A DNA stretch of 64,000 bases from positions 29,509 to 93,508 of the forward strand of contig NZ_JACIBY010000004.1 of the NCBI RefSeq assembly GCF_014195535.1, in the 5' to 3' direction. Under the pieces are notes generated by a model, which had not been told where the DNA came from, ran no database searches, and saw only the letters and a list, made by a program, of their open reading frames with translations. Within the stretch, counting starts at the first letter, position 1, and each line of letters begins with the position of its first letter. The position numbers and the translations under genes are program-made. The stretch comes from Runella defluvii (lineage in GTDB: Bacteria > Bacteroidota > Bacteroidia > Cytophagales > Spirosomataceae). Shown here one piece after another: positions 15,709 through 23,871 of this stretch.

Positions 15709-18288
15709 CTACTTTACTTCGACGGTGCGGCTTGCTTTGCCTGCGGCGTCAAATGCTTTGAGCTTGATTTTTCCTGTTACTTGGACAGGGGCGGTGTATT
15801 CGGGTGACTTATCGGTGGGCTCGCTGCCGTCGGTGGTGTAGCGTACCCGAAGCCCAGGATAAGCGATATTGGCCTTCAATGTTCCGTTTTCGACTACTGC
15901 CCCTGGCAGCGGAATGCGGTAGTTGTAGCCACCGTTGAGGTAGCTAAGGCGAGGTAGGTCTTTTTGGGCGAGGGTATTTACAAAAATATTCCAGCTTGCC
16001 TGAATCGCTTTTTCGCGCGCGGTGCGGTCGGCAATGGTTTCCCAAGGGCGCTCGGCGCTCCATGCACTTTCTGCAAAGCCCATCAGTTTGGGTAAGGTAT
16101 AGTATTCGAGCATGTCACGGCCTTTGATGGTCTCGCTCCACAACTGGCATTCTACGCCAACGATATTTTTGCGGGCATCGGGCCGTAAACGCTCTACGTT
16201 GTTGAATACCAAAGGCTTGCCGAAATTATTGGTATAAGTAGTTTTAAACATGTCGTACGGGGCAAACGTGTAGTTGTCGCGGGTATCGACAAAGCCAGCC
16301 CAGTAAAGACCCGGCTCTTGCGACTCATTGTTGTAGGCCAAATCAAAATAAAAATTGGTGACGTTGCACAACACTACGGGGTAGCCTGCATTGGCCAAAC
16401 GATAACCTAAATCGGGGTCGTAGAGGTTGTTCCACACGTAAGGGACCACGTTTTTGCCCGCAAACTCAGGATTGATCTTGAGCGCACCGTCTTTGGTTTT
16501 TGTTAATCCTACTTCCTCCCAACCGTGTACTTGGAGGCCGCGTTTTTGTAAACGAGGCAACAAACGGCGAATGAAATAAGCGTGGAGGTTATGAAATTCG
16601 CCGATGCTCGGGTCTTTTTTGAGCAGGTCTTGTGCCCAAGGTGACTTGGTCCACGCACCTCCTGCAACTTCGTCGCCCCCAATGTGGAAAATATCCAACG
16701 AAAGCCCCGCTTCTTTGTACATTTTGATGATTTCGTCGGTCACTTTTTCGTAAAAGCGGTAGGTGGACTCTTGCGTCACATCTGTCACGTTGTCTTTGTA
16801 GCTTTGCGCCGACAAATAAACGGATTCGTCCTTGGGATCCACCAAGCGGTATTCGTTGGCTTCTTTTTCTTTGCCTTCTTTCATCAAACGTTGATAACGC
16901 GCTTCCATCGCTTTGATGGCCGCCCGCGCGTGGCCAGGTAGGTTGACTTCAGGGATGATTTTGATGTGGCGAGCGTGGGCGTATTTTAAAATTTCAATAA
17001 AATCAGCTTTGGTATAAAACCCACTTCCGTGGCTTCCTTTGCCATAGGCTTGGGGGCCAGAGCCGTAGCCTGGGTGTAAGGCGGCATCTTTGTACGACTT
17101 AACATGCTGACGCTGACCGCCTACTTGCGTAAGTTCAGGCAAACCGTCGATTTCAACGCGCCAGCCTTCGTCTTCCGTTACGTAAAACAAAAAATGGTTG
17201 AGTTTGTAAAATGCCAACACATCCAACTGACGAAGAATGGTCTCTTTGGTTTGGAAATTACGGCCGACATCAAGGTGCATACTGCGGAACGAAAAGCGAG
17301 GAGCGTCTTCGATTTGCAGAGCTTCCAACGAAATGGTGCCTGATTTTTGGGCTAAAGCCGCCGTTGGAATGAGCGCAACAAGGCTCTGTGTGCCGTAAAA
17401 CACGCCCGCTGCGTCGCTGCCAACGATGGAAACCCCTTGCGGACTCACGCCTAGTTTGTAAGCTTCTTTGCTAATTCCTTTAACACTCAACGCGGCGGTA
17501 CTCAACGAAATGGTATTGGGTGCGGGCGGCGCGTTTTTGGTTTTAAACTCGCTACCTGTTAGCTCTTTGAGGCGTTGAGCCAACAAATTGGCTTCGTTTT
17601 CAAGTCCTGCGGCGTAGTGAATTGGGGTGGATGAGGTCAATGAAAAAGAACCTTGCCCCGTCACCACACTGATGGGAGAGGGGATAATGCGTTGTAATTG
17701 ATTAGCGGCCACGGGGCTTACTTGAAGATTTTCGTTGTAGCGTGAGCTAGCCGTAATGATGGGGTCTTGGTCGTTGGGGCCGCGCAAAAGTTGTTCTTTG
17801 CGCGTAAACGGCACAATCGCACATTTTTCTATGGGAACAATTTGTGATTCTTCGCCTTTGGCATCATAAAAGACAAAATATAATCCCAGTGGCGCATCAG
17901 TTTCTTTGATAACGCTCTCGGTACCACGGTAGCTAATGGCAACCGAATCGCCAGGCGCAAGACGAAATCCTTTGTTAGGAGAAAGCTTGTACCAGTCGCC
18001 GTTGATGTGCTCCAGTGTCGCGAGCTGGGGGGTAGGCGTGGGCGTAAGCGGGCGAGGAGCCATGTTAAAAAACAGTGCCCAAGCGCTATCGCCAAGGGTA
18101 AGTGAGCCATTGTTTTTGAGGTAAAATTTTGCTTCAAAAACATCATTAGGCCCTGCAAAATTGCTGGTCAATTCCCACGAAATAGCAATGTTACTTGCCT
18201 GATCGAACGCTCCTTCTGACGCAGATTTGCAGCCACTGAGCCACCAAATAAAAATACATAAAACAGTGATAGACGAAATAGTACGCAT
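15709..18288 (-). CDS. GH20 beta-N-acetylhexosaminidase, lipoprotein
   Basis: An 859-residue surface lipoprotein that cleaves terminal beta-GlcNAc/GalNAc from glycans by substrate-assisted catalysis. The signal ends in lipobox LSGC (Cys20). Domains in order: carbohydrate-binding CHB_HEX sandwich (about 30-165), GH20b alpha/beta domain (about 195-325), GH20 TIM barrel (about 330-680), C-terminal beta domain of chitobiase type (about 775-859). The catalytic pair is Asp539-Glu540 in FHIGGDEVAGG; other barrel marks are FRSMHLDVGRNF and IIPEVNLPGHARA. It heads an operon with the ROK kinase, MFS permease and XylR-like regulator. Divergent NagX starts 102 bp upstream, with a perfect 11-bp inverted repeat between them. 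Confidence 0.95.
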   Translation of the reverse strand: MRTISSITVLCIFIWWLSGCKSASEGAFDQASNIAISWELTSNFAGPNDVFEAKFYLKNNGSLTLGDSAWALFFNMAPRPLTPTPTPQLATLEHINGDWYKLSPNKGFRLAPGDSVAISYRGTESVIKETDAPLGLYFVFYDAKGEESQIVPIEKCAIVPFTRKEQLLRGPNDQDPIITASSRYNENLQVSPVAANQLQRIIPSPISVVTGQGSFSLTSSTPIHYAAGLENEANLLAQRLKELTGSEFKTKNAPPAPNTISLSTAALSVKGISKEAYKLGVSPQGVSIVGSDAAGVFYGTQSLVALIPTAALAQKSGTISLEALQIEDAPRFSFRSMHLDVGRNFQTKETILRQLDVLAFYKLNHFLFYVTEDEGWRVEIDGLPELTQVGGQRQHVKSYKDAALHPGYGSGPQAYGKGSHGSGFYTKADFIEILKYAHARHIKIIPEVNLPGHARAAIKAMEARYQRLMKEGKEKEANEYRLVDPKDESVYLSAQSYKDNVTDVTQESTYRFYEKVTDEIIKMYKEAGLSLDIFHIGGDEVAGGAWTKSPWAQDLLKKDPSIGEFHNLHAYFIRRLLPRLQKRGLQVHGWEEVGLTKTKDGALKINPEFAGKNVVPYVWNNLYDPDLGYRLANAGYPVVLCNVTNFYFDLAYNNESQEPGLYWAGFVDTRDNYTFAPYDMFKTTYTNNFGKPLVFNNVERLRPDARKNIVGVECQLWSETIKGRDMLEYYTLPKLMGFAESAWSAERPWETIADRTAREKAIQASWNIFVNTLAQKDLPRLSYLNGGYNYRIPLPGAVVENGTLKANIAYPGLRVRYTTDGSEPTDKSPEYTAPVQVTGKIKLKAFDAAGKASRTVEVK

Positions 18289-18329
18289 AAATACCGAGGT
18301 TAAGTAGCCCTAATAGTACGCTGATGCGT

Positions 18330-18364
18330 ATTAAAAATACCATTCTGGGTACAGTATTTTTAAT
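18330..18364. promoter_or_regulatory. Inverted repeat between GH20 and nagX, candidate operator
   Basis: Perfect 11-bp arms ATTAAAAATAC (18330-18340) and GTATTTTTAAT (18354-18364) are separated by 13 bp, in the only intergenic space between the divergent GH20 and NagX genes. It could serve as a shared operator; AT-rich arms and the lack of a second copy in the window limit confidence. Confidence 0.4.
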
Positions 18365-18390
18365 TCTTTCTTTAACCGACACCAACTAAG

Positions 18391-19482
18391 ATGTCTCTTT
18401 CAAGCTCCCGTCTTATTTCGCTCGACGCGCTTCGTGGGTTTACGGTGGCCGCCATGATTATGGTCAACTTCCCAGGTAGTAGCGACCACGTCTTTTTTAC
18501 GCTTCGCCACACCGTTTGGAATGGCCTTTCGTTTACCGACTTGGTAGCGCCTATTTTTTTGTACGTCATTGGGGTGTCCATTGTGTTGGCCTACTCAAAA
18601 AAGAAGGACGGCGACAAAAAAGAGTTGTATAAAAAAATCGTTGTTCGGTCGCTGAAAATCTACGCGGTTGGGATGTTTTTGAACCTGATGCCTGATTTTA
18701 ATCTTGCCGAAGCCCGTTGGACGGGAACCCTTCACCGCATTGCGTTTGTGTTTTTGGGATGTGCAATTTTGTTTTTAAATACTAATTGGCGACAGCAGGC
18801 GTGGATAACTGCTAGTATTTTGGTAGGTTATTGGTTGGCCTTAACCCTCATTCCTACCCCAGGTGTAGGCAAAGTAATGCTCGAACCAGGCGTCAACATT
18901 GTGGCGTGGTTTGACTCAAAGTTCTTGCCAGGAAAAATGTGGCAAGGCACGTGGGACCCCGAAAGTATTTTGAGTACGTTGCCTTCAATCGCTTCGGGTA
19001 TCACGGGGATGTTGGCGGGACGCTTGTTAATCACCGATTTAAGCCCAAATCTGAAGGTCAATTACCTGATGACAGCGGGGGTGATTTCGTCGGTGCTGGG
19101 GTATTTTTGGGGACTTGGGTTTCCTGTCAATGAAAACCTTTGGACGAGTTCTTTTGTGTTGGTAACTTCTGGTTTTGCGAGTTTGCTGTTGGGGGCATTG
19201 TATTTTACGGTTGATATTTTGGGAAAAACGAAAGGAACGCAAGTGGGAATCATCTTTGGAGCCAATGCTATTTCGGTATATGTGCTTGGTGACATCTTGG
19301 CCTTGTTTTTTTACGGAACCAAACTCGGTGATAAAACCCCAAACGAACACGCTGTCAATACCTTGGTGGGAATGGGAATGAGCCCGAACCTTGCAAGTTG
19401 GCTTTATGCCTTGTTTTTTGTAGCCATCAACTTCATCCCTGTCTATTGGCTGTATCGAAAAAAGATTTTTATCAAATTGTAA
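18391..19482 (+). CDS. nagX: NagX-like membrane protein (DUF5009 / HGSNAT-type)
   Basis: A 363-residue inner-membrane protein with about ten hydrophobic segments. It opens with the family signature RLISLDALRGFTVAAMIMVN, and FTDLVAPIFLYVIGVSIVLA follows. The fold is that of heparan-alpha-glucosaminide N-acetyltransferase and YeiB-type acyltransferases; bacterial members are called NagX because they sit in N-acetylglucosamine regulons, and their biochemical role is not settled (transport of chito-oligosaccharides or acetyl transfer have been suggested). Here it is divergent from GH20, which supports that role. Start ATG at 18391 gives the canonical N-terminus. It ends in basic RKKIFIKL. Confidence 0.85.
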   Translation: MSLSSSRLISLDALRGFTVAAMIMVNFPGSSDHVFFTLRHTVWNGLSFTDLVAPIFLYVIGVSIVLAYSKKKDGDKKELYKKIVVRSLKIYAVGMFLNLMPDFNLAEARWTGTLHRIAFVFLGCAILFLNTNWRQQAWITASILVGYWLALTLIPTPGVGKVMLEPGVNIVAWFDSKFLPGKMWQGTWDPESILSTLPSIASGITGMLAGRLLITDLSPNLKVNYLMTAGVISSVLGYFWGLGFPVNENLWTSSFVLVTSGFASLLLGALYFTVDILGKTKGTQVGIIFGANAISVYVLGDILALFFYGTKLGDKTPNEHAVNTLVGMGMSPNLASWLYALFFVAINFIPVYWLYRKKIFIKL

Positions 19483-19484
19483 CA

Positions 19485-19728
19485 GGGTCAGACGACAGTC
19501 AGACCCTAATCAGGTGATAGCAAACGGTCTGACTATTGTCTGACCTGCGTACAACACCAAGCCTATTTTGGGTCAGACGGTAGTCAGACCCAAAATAGAT
19601 GATAGCAAACTAGTAAACGGTCTGACTATCGTCTGACCTGCGTGTAACATCAAGCCCATTTGGGGTCAGACGGTAGTCAGACCCAAATAACAAATTTTAA
19701 ACATAAACGGTCTGACTACCGTCTGACC
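19485..19728. repeat. Three inverted pairs of a GGTCAGAC repeat
   Basis: A 20-bp unit F (GGTCAGACggtAGTCAGACC, itself two GTCAGAC direct copies) at 19486, 19571 and 19664 alternates with its reverse complement R (GGTCTGACTATcGTCTGACC) at 19526, 19619 and 19709. Each F-R pair can fold into a stem of about 20 bp with one or two mismatches; the spacers are also partly repeated (GATAGCAAAC). The period is about 85-93 bp. The same F and R units recur at 34881-34962. The cluster fills the space between nagX and the phosphoesterase and could act as terminator or mRNA stabiliser. Confidence 0.8.
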
Positions 19729-19739
19729 TCTGTGAAAGT

Positions 19740-20672
19740 ATGAGAAAACAACTCATTTGCCTTTGTTTTGCGTTGTGGGGAATCCAAGCCACGGTGGAGG
19801 CGCAAAAAGTAAAATTCGGGGTGCTTTCGGACGTACACGTTCCGACCATGCACGATGCCAAAGAACGCTTGACGGCGTTTGTGGACAGTATGAAAACGGC
19901 CAAACCCGATTTTGTCGTTGATTTGGGCGATTTTGGAACCCCCGCGCCCAAGTATGCCTACGGTTTTGAGATTTGGAATAGCTTCCCTGGCCCAAAATAC
20001 CATGTCATTGGCAACCACGAAATGGACGGAGGTTTTTCGCTGAAACAGGCGTTGGAGTATCGAAAAATGACTTCGTCGTATTATTCGTTTGAGCAAAAAG
20101 GATTCAATTTTATCGTCCTAGACGGCAACGACAAAAAATCGTCTGACGTAAAAGGCTATCAAGAACACTTGAACCCGCCGCAAATAGCGTGGCTACGCGA
20201 CGAACTTATGAAGGCCAAAGGCCCGATTGTGATTTTCTCGCACCAAGGCTTAGGCAAAGATGGGGTGGACAATGCGGAAGAAATTCGACAAATTCTTGAA
20301 AACCACAATGCAAAGGCGAAAAAGAACAAAGTGATTGCCAATTTCTACGGTCACATTCACTACGACCGCGCCGATAACATCAACGGAATCTGGTACGTCT
20401 GTATCAACTCCATGTCTTACAAATGGCTTGGGGAAGAATACGGTCGGGTTCGCTACAGTGAGGAAGTTGATAAAAATTTCAAATGGATAAAATACACGGC
20501 GCCCTACCGTGATCCGCTGTTTACGGTGATTGAAATCTCTAAAAAAGGCAAAATTACTATGTCAGGGAAGAAATCGCAGTGGGTTGGGCCTTCGCCCAAA
20601 GAAATGGGTTTTCCCCAAGATAATAAAGACTACGATGTCCCCGAAATTCGTCCAAAAGTATTAAAGTTTTGA
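19740..20672 (+). CDS. Secreted calcineurin-like metallophosphoesterase
   Basis: A 310-residue exported hydrolase (signal MRKQLICLCFALWGIQATVEAQ, in two parts around Ile15). It has the complete two-metal set: SDVH (Asp31, His33), DLGDFG (Asp64), GNHE (91-94), a late FSHQG and GHIHYD. Such enzymes hydrolyse phosphomono- or diesters; substrate is unknown. It sits after the GGTCAGAC repeat cluster and 19 bp before the second glycosidase-like gene, so the pair is probably co-transcribed. A role in removing phosphate from the glycan or from nucleotides released with it is inference. Confidence 0.88.
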   Translation: MRKQLICLCFALWGIQATVEAQKVKFGVLSDVHVPTMHDAKERLTAFVDSMKTAKPDFVVDLGDFGTPAPKYAYGFEIWNSFPGPKYHVIGNHEMDGGFSLKQALEYRKMTSSYYSFEQKGFNFIVLDGNDKKSSDVKGYQEHLNPPQIAWLRDELMKAKGPIVIFSHQGLGKDGVDNAEEIRQILENHNAKAKKNKVIANFYGHIHYDRADNINGIWYVCINSMSYKWLGEEYGRVRYSEEVDKNFKWIKYTAPYRDPLFTVIEISKKGKITMSGKKSQWVGPSPKEMGFPQDNKDYDVPEIRPKVLKF

Positions 20673-20691
20673 CGGGTAAAAGCCTCTTTTT

Positions 20692-23106
20692 ATGACAAAA
20701 CTGCCACTATTATTGATTGCTTTTTTTTCAGCGTTTATGAGTTTGGCCAAACCCATTGACCTCACCAAAGCGCGCATTTATACTTCTATTTCGGACAAAC
20801 AAGTACTGCTCCGAAGCATTGAGATGCTTCAAGAAGAAGTAAAAAAACGAACCCAAGTAACGTGGGAAGTAACGGATAAACTACCAACCACTGCGACGCC
20901 GTTGGTAGTGATTGCGCTGGAAAAAGACGTAGCTCTTTTGCCGACTGCGTGGCAAAAGGAGGTACAAAAACTGTCCACTATCTCAGCGGAAGGGTTTAAA
21001 TTAGTGACAATTCCCGCCTCGCAGGCCGTATTGATAGTGGGTAAAGATGCGCGCGGTGTTTTGTATGGAGTAGGGCGTTTACTCCGAAAATTAGCCATGT
21101 ACCCCCAAAAAATAACCATAGAGGAGGGGGTACAACTAGCCACGAGTCCGCGCTATCCCGTGAGAGGACATCAGCTGGGGTACCGACCTAAAACCAATGC
21201 CTACGACGCTTTTTCGGTGGCACAATTTGACCAATACATCCGTGAACTTGCCCTTTTTGGGGCCAATAGCATCGAACTCGTTCCGCCTCGCACCGACGAT
21301 GATGTGAAAAGTGGGCACATGAAACTGCCTGCCATGGATATGATTCGGGAGCAGTCGCGGATTTGTAAAGAATATGGGCTGGACGTTTGGATGTGGTATC
21401 CCAACATGGGCTCGAACTATACCCATCCCGATTCCATTCAAATTGAACTTGACGAGCGTCACAAAGTGTTTTCGGCCATTCCAAAGCTTGATCACGTCTT
21501 TGTGCCTGGAGGTGACCCAGGCGATTTAGAACCCGATATTATGTTTGCGTGGCTTCAAAAAATGTCGGTGGTTTTGAAAAAATACCATCCCAAAGCCAAA
21601 ATATGGGTGTCGCCGCAGGTATTCAAACCTAGTAAAAAGTGGTTCGATTCGTTTTTTGCTCAGGTCAATCGAGGGTATCCGTGGTTTGGTGGAGTGGTGT
21701 TTGGGCCGTGGGTAAAAATGCCCGTGCCAGAAATTCGTCGCATCACCAAAGCGTCGATTCCGATTCGGCATTATCCCGATATTACCCACAATTACAGTTC
21801 TCAATACCCCGTTCCTCATTGGGATTTGGTTTTTGCGCAAACCCTTGGTCGTGAAAGTATTAACCCTCGCCCGCACGACGAAAAAACGATTCACAATGCC
21901 TTGGATGAATACGGCGTTGGAAGCATCAGCTATTCAGAAGGCACCAACGACGACGTGAATAAATTTGTGTGGAGCGACCAAGATTGGAATCCCGAAACGC
22001 CCGTCATCGAGACGCTTCGCGATTATGCGCGTTTGTTTGTCGGAATGGATTACCAAGAAACCGTAGCACAGGGGCTTATTTCGCTCGAAAATACATTCCG
22101 AGGGCCGTTGTTGACCAACGAGTCGGTGGAAAGAACCCTGATGCAGTGGCAATCTATGGAGCAAAAGGCATCGTTGGCAGTTTTGCAAAATCCCCGTTTT
22201 CAAATGGGGCTGATTCGGGCGTATTACGATGCTTATACGCGCCGTCGATTGTTGTACGAAACCGAATTGGAGCAACAGGCAAAAGATGCACTGCGGGGGG
22301 CGGTCAAAGGAAATTCGTTGGCGGCGATTCAACAAGCCAAAACGACCTTGGAACGGGCGTGGAAAGTGCCAATTTTGCCCCAATACCGTCAAAAATGCGT
22401 TGATTTAGCCGATTCTCTCTTCAAAAGTATTGGCGCACAGCTGACGGTTGAGCGTCACGGGGCGGTATCGGGACGTGGAAATTTTGTGGACAACATCGAC
22501 CTACCGCTCAACGATTCGCCTTGGTTGTTGGACGAACTTGGTAAGATTGAAAAATTAAATAACGAAGCCGAACGTCAACAGAAAATAGACCAACTGCTCC
22601 ACCGCACCGACCCGGGCGCGGGAGGTTTTTACGACCATTTTGGCGCACCCGAAAGCTGGCATCGGGTAGTTTCGGATGTTTCGTGGGAGAAAGACCCAGG
22701 TAGTTTACAATCACCACGGGTAAGTTTTGGCGTTGGAATTGTAGGGGAAGAGTGGGTGGACGAAATCAGGGCAACTGGTTTTAAAGGACAAGTAACGCCA
22801 AGAGCGTGGATGAAGCAGGTAAAAACCTTGTATGAGGAGCCGTTAAAGATTGCTTACAACGAGCTAGACCCCAAGGCAACCTACCGAATGCGGATTTCTT
22901 ACACGGGGCGTTTTCGGTCACGAATGAAACTAACGACGGATGACGGGGCCCTGATTCATGATTTTTTTCAAACGGGCGAAGAACCTCTCTTTGAGTTTGA
23001 TGTTCCCCAAAAATCTACTGCCGACGGGAAAGTAACCTTTATTTGGACGTGTGGTGAAGGCGGTCAAGGCCCGCAAGTCACCGAAATTTGGCTAATGAAG
23101 AAATGA
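20692..23106 (+). CDS. Secreted glycoside-hydrolase-like protein, paralogue 2
   Basis: An 804-residue exported protein (signal MTKLPLLLIAFFSAFMSLA), paralogous to the 775-residue protein at 7318-9645. It shares the N-terminal GH20/GH67-type domain and all barrel blocks: RGHQLGYR (158-165), VPGGDPGD (271-278), YPDITHN (361-367), LGRESINPRP (385-394) and SYSEGTNDDVNKFVWS (413-428). The glutamate in SYSEG replaces aspartate in the paralogue and the DD of NDDVNK is constant, so both are catalytic candidates. The C-terminal third has beta strands and a final GEGGQGPQVTEIWLMKK. It is about 30 residues longer than its paralogue. CAZy family not assigned. It ends just before a perfect terminator. Confidence 0.75.
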   Translation: MTKLPLLLIAFFSAFMSLAKPIDLTKARIYTSISDKQVLLRSIEMLQEEVKKRTQVTWEVTDKLPTTATPLVVIALEKDVALLPTAWQKEVQKLSTISAEGFKLVTIPASQAVLIVGKDARGVLYGVGRLLRKLAMYPQKITIEEGVQLATSPRYPVRGHQLGYRPKTNAYDAFSVAQFDQYIRELALFGANSIELVPPRTDDDVKSGHMKLPAMDMIREQSRICKEYGLDVWMWYPNMGSNYTHPDSIQIELDERHKVFSAIPKLDHVFVPGGDPGDLEPDIMFAWLQKMSVVLKKYHPKAKIWVSPQVFKPSKKWFDSFFAQVNRGYPWFGGVVFGPWVKMPVPEIRRITKASIPIRHYPDITHNYSSQYPVPHWDLVFAQTLGRESINPRPHDEKTIHNALDEYGVGSISYSEGTNDDVNKFVWSDQDWNPETPVIETLRDYARLFVGMDYQETVAQGLISLENTFRGPLLTNESVERTLMQWQSMEQKASLAVLQNPRFQMGLIRAYYDAYTRRRLLYETELEQQAKDALRGAVKGNSLAAIQQAKTTLERAWKVPILPQYRQKCVDLADSLFKSIGAQLTVERHGAVSGRGNFVDNIDLPLNDSPWLLDELGKIEKLNNEAERQQKIDQLLHRTDPGAGGFYDHFGAPESWHRVVSDVSWEKDPGSLQSPRVSFGVGIVGEEWVDEIRATGFKGQVTPRAWMKQVKTLYEEPLKIAYNELDPKATYRMRISYTGRFRSRMKLTTDDGALIHDFFQTGEEPLFEFDVPQKSTADGKVTFIWTCGEGGQGPQVTEIWLMKK

Positions 23107-23114
23107 TTTTACGA

Positions 23115-23145
23115 CCTTCCCGAAAGTTTTAAACTTTCGGGAAGG
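23115..23145. terminator. Perfect palindromic terminator
   Basis: CCTTCCCGAAAGTTT and its exact complement around one central base, 15-bp arms, 8 bp after the stop of paralogue 2 and 15 bp before the stop of the convergent cold-shock gene; likely bidirectional. Confidence 0.75.
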
Positions 23146-23160
23146 AGAGTCAGTATGAAA

Positions 23161-23607
23161 TTACCCTATTTTCTTGACTTCAACTGCCACGGGGCCTTTG
23201 GGTCGCATTTTTATTTGGAATGAAACTTTGTCTTTCTCTTTAACAGGCTCCTTCAATTCGTTGATATGCACAAAAATACTTTCGTTGGTCTTCGCATCTT
23301 TAATAAAACCGTACCCTTTTTGCTCGTTGAAAAAATGAACACTACCAATGCGCTCCGAAGCCTCTTCCTCGGCGTTTTGAATCTCGGGCGAATACTCGCG
23401 GGGTTTTTCAGGTTGTTTTTTTACAAGTGAAGGTGGCACACTCGATAAGTTGCCATTTTCATCCACATAGGCCATCATGTCTTCTAGTCCTTTTCCTTTG
23501 CTAGACGACGCCAACCGTTCTTCTTTTCGTTCTTCTTTTCCTTTACGTTTCTTTATTTTTTTTTGTTCGCGCTCTTTCTTGGTAAATGTTGTTTTTGATC
23601 CGCTCAT
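23161..23607 (-). CDS. Cold-shock-domain protein with basic N-terminal extension
   Basis: A 148-residue RNA/DNA-binding protein. Residues about 85-148 form a cold-shock OB fold with RNP1 KGYGFIKD and RNP2 IFVHINEL. The first 40 residues are almost all Lys/Arg/Glu (KKEREQKKIKKRKGKEERK), a disordered or helical basic tail absent from classical CspA (about 70 residues) but usual for one Bacteroidota subclass. It probably acts as an RNA chaperone. The 264 bp upstream (23608-23871) hold no other gene; no thermosensor-like leader was recognised. Confidence 0.88.
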   Translation of the reverse strand: MSGSKTTFTKKEREQKKIKKRKGKEERKEERLASSSKGKGLEDMMAYVDENGNLSSVPPSLVKKQPEKPREYSPEIQNAEEEASERIGSVHFFNEQKGYGFIKDAKTNESIFVHINELKEPVKEKDKVSFQIKMRPKGPVAVEVKKIG

Positions 23608-23805
23608 TTGGTACTTGGTTTAATGATGGTATTTCTTTGAATTAAATTGTGTAGCAGAGATACCAAAGAATTAAAGAATGCGGTTTGACGGCGTAGATTA
23701 ATTGCCTTGTGTGATTGTACAACTAAAGGGAAGCGAACAAAAACAGGAAGTATTGGTATGCTGATAAACTTTCTAACAACAAACATACCATTATAATTTC
23801 ACTAT

Positions 23806-23839
23806 CTCTTCCCAAAAGTTTCAAAACTTTTAGGAAGAG
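23806..23839 (-). terminator. Hairpin terminator of the aldolase-phosphatase operon
   Basis: CTCTTCCCAAAAGTTT (23806-23821) pairs with AAAACTTTTAGGAAGAG (23823-23839) with one mismatch or bulge, 32 bp beyond the stop of the phosphatase gene. Its sequence echoes the terminator at 23115 (CTTCCCgAAAGTTT), suggesting a common repeat origin. Confidence 0.65.
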
Positions 23840-23871
23840 GTAATTTCGCCCTTCAGATGGCGTATATTGGT

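Noticed and set aside
20692..23106. Assigning the glycosidase-like proteins to GH20 or GH67
   Set aside because: The N-terminal domain resembles those families but the HxGGDE motif of GH20 is absent and GH67 catalytic blocks could not be identified.
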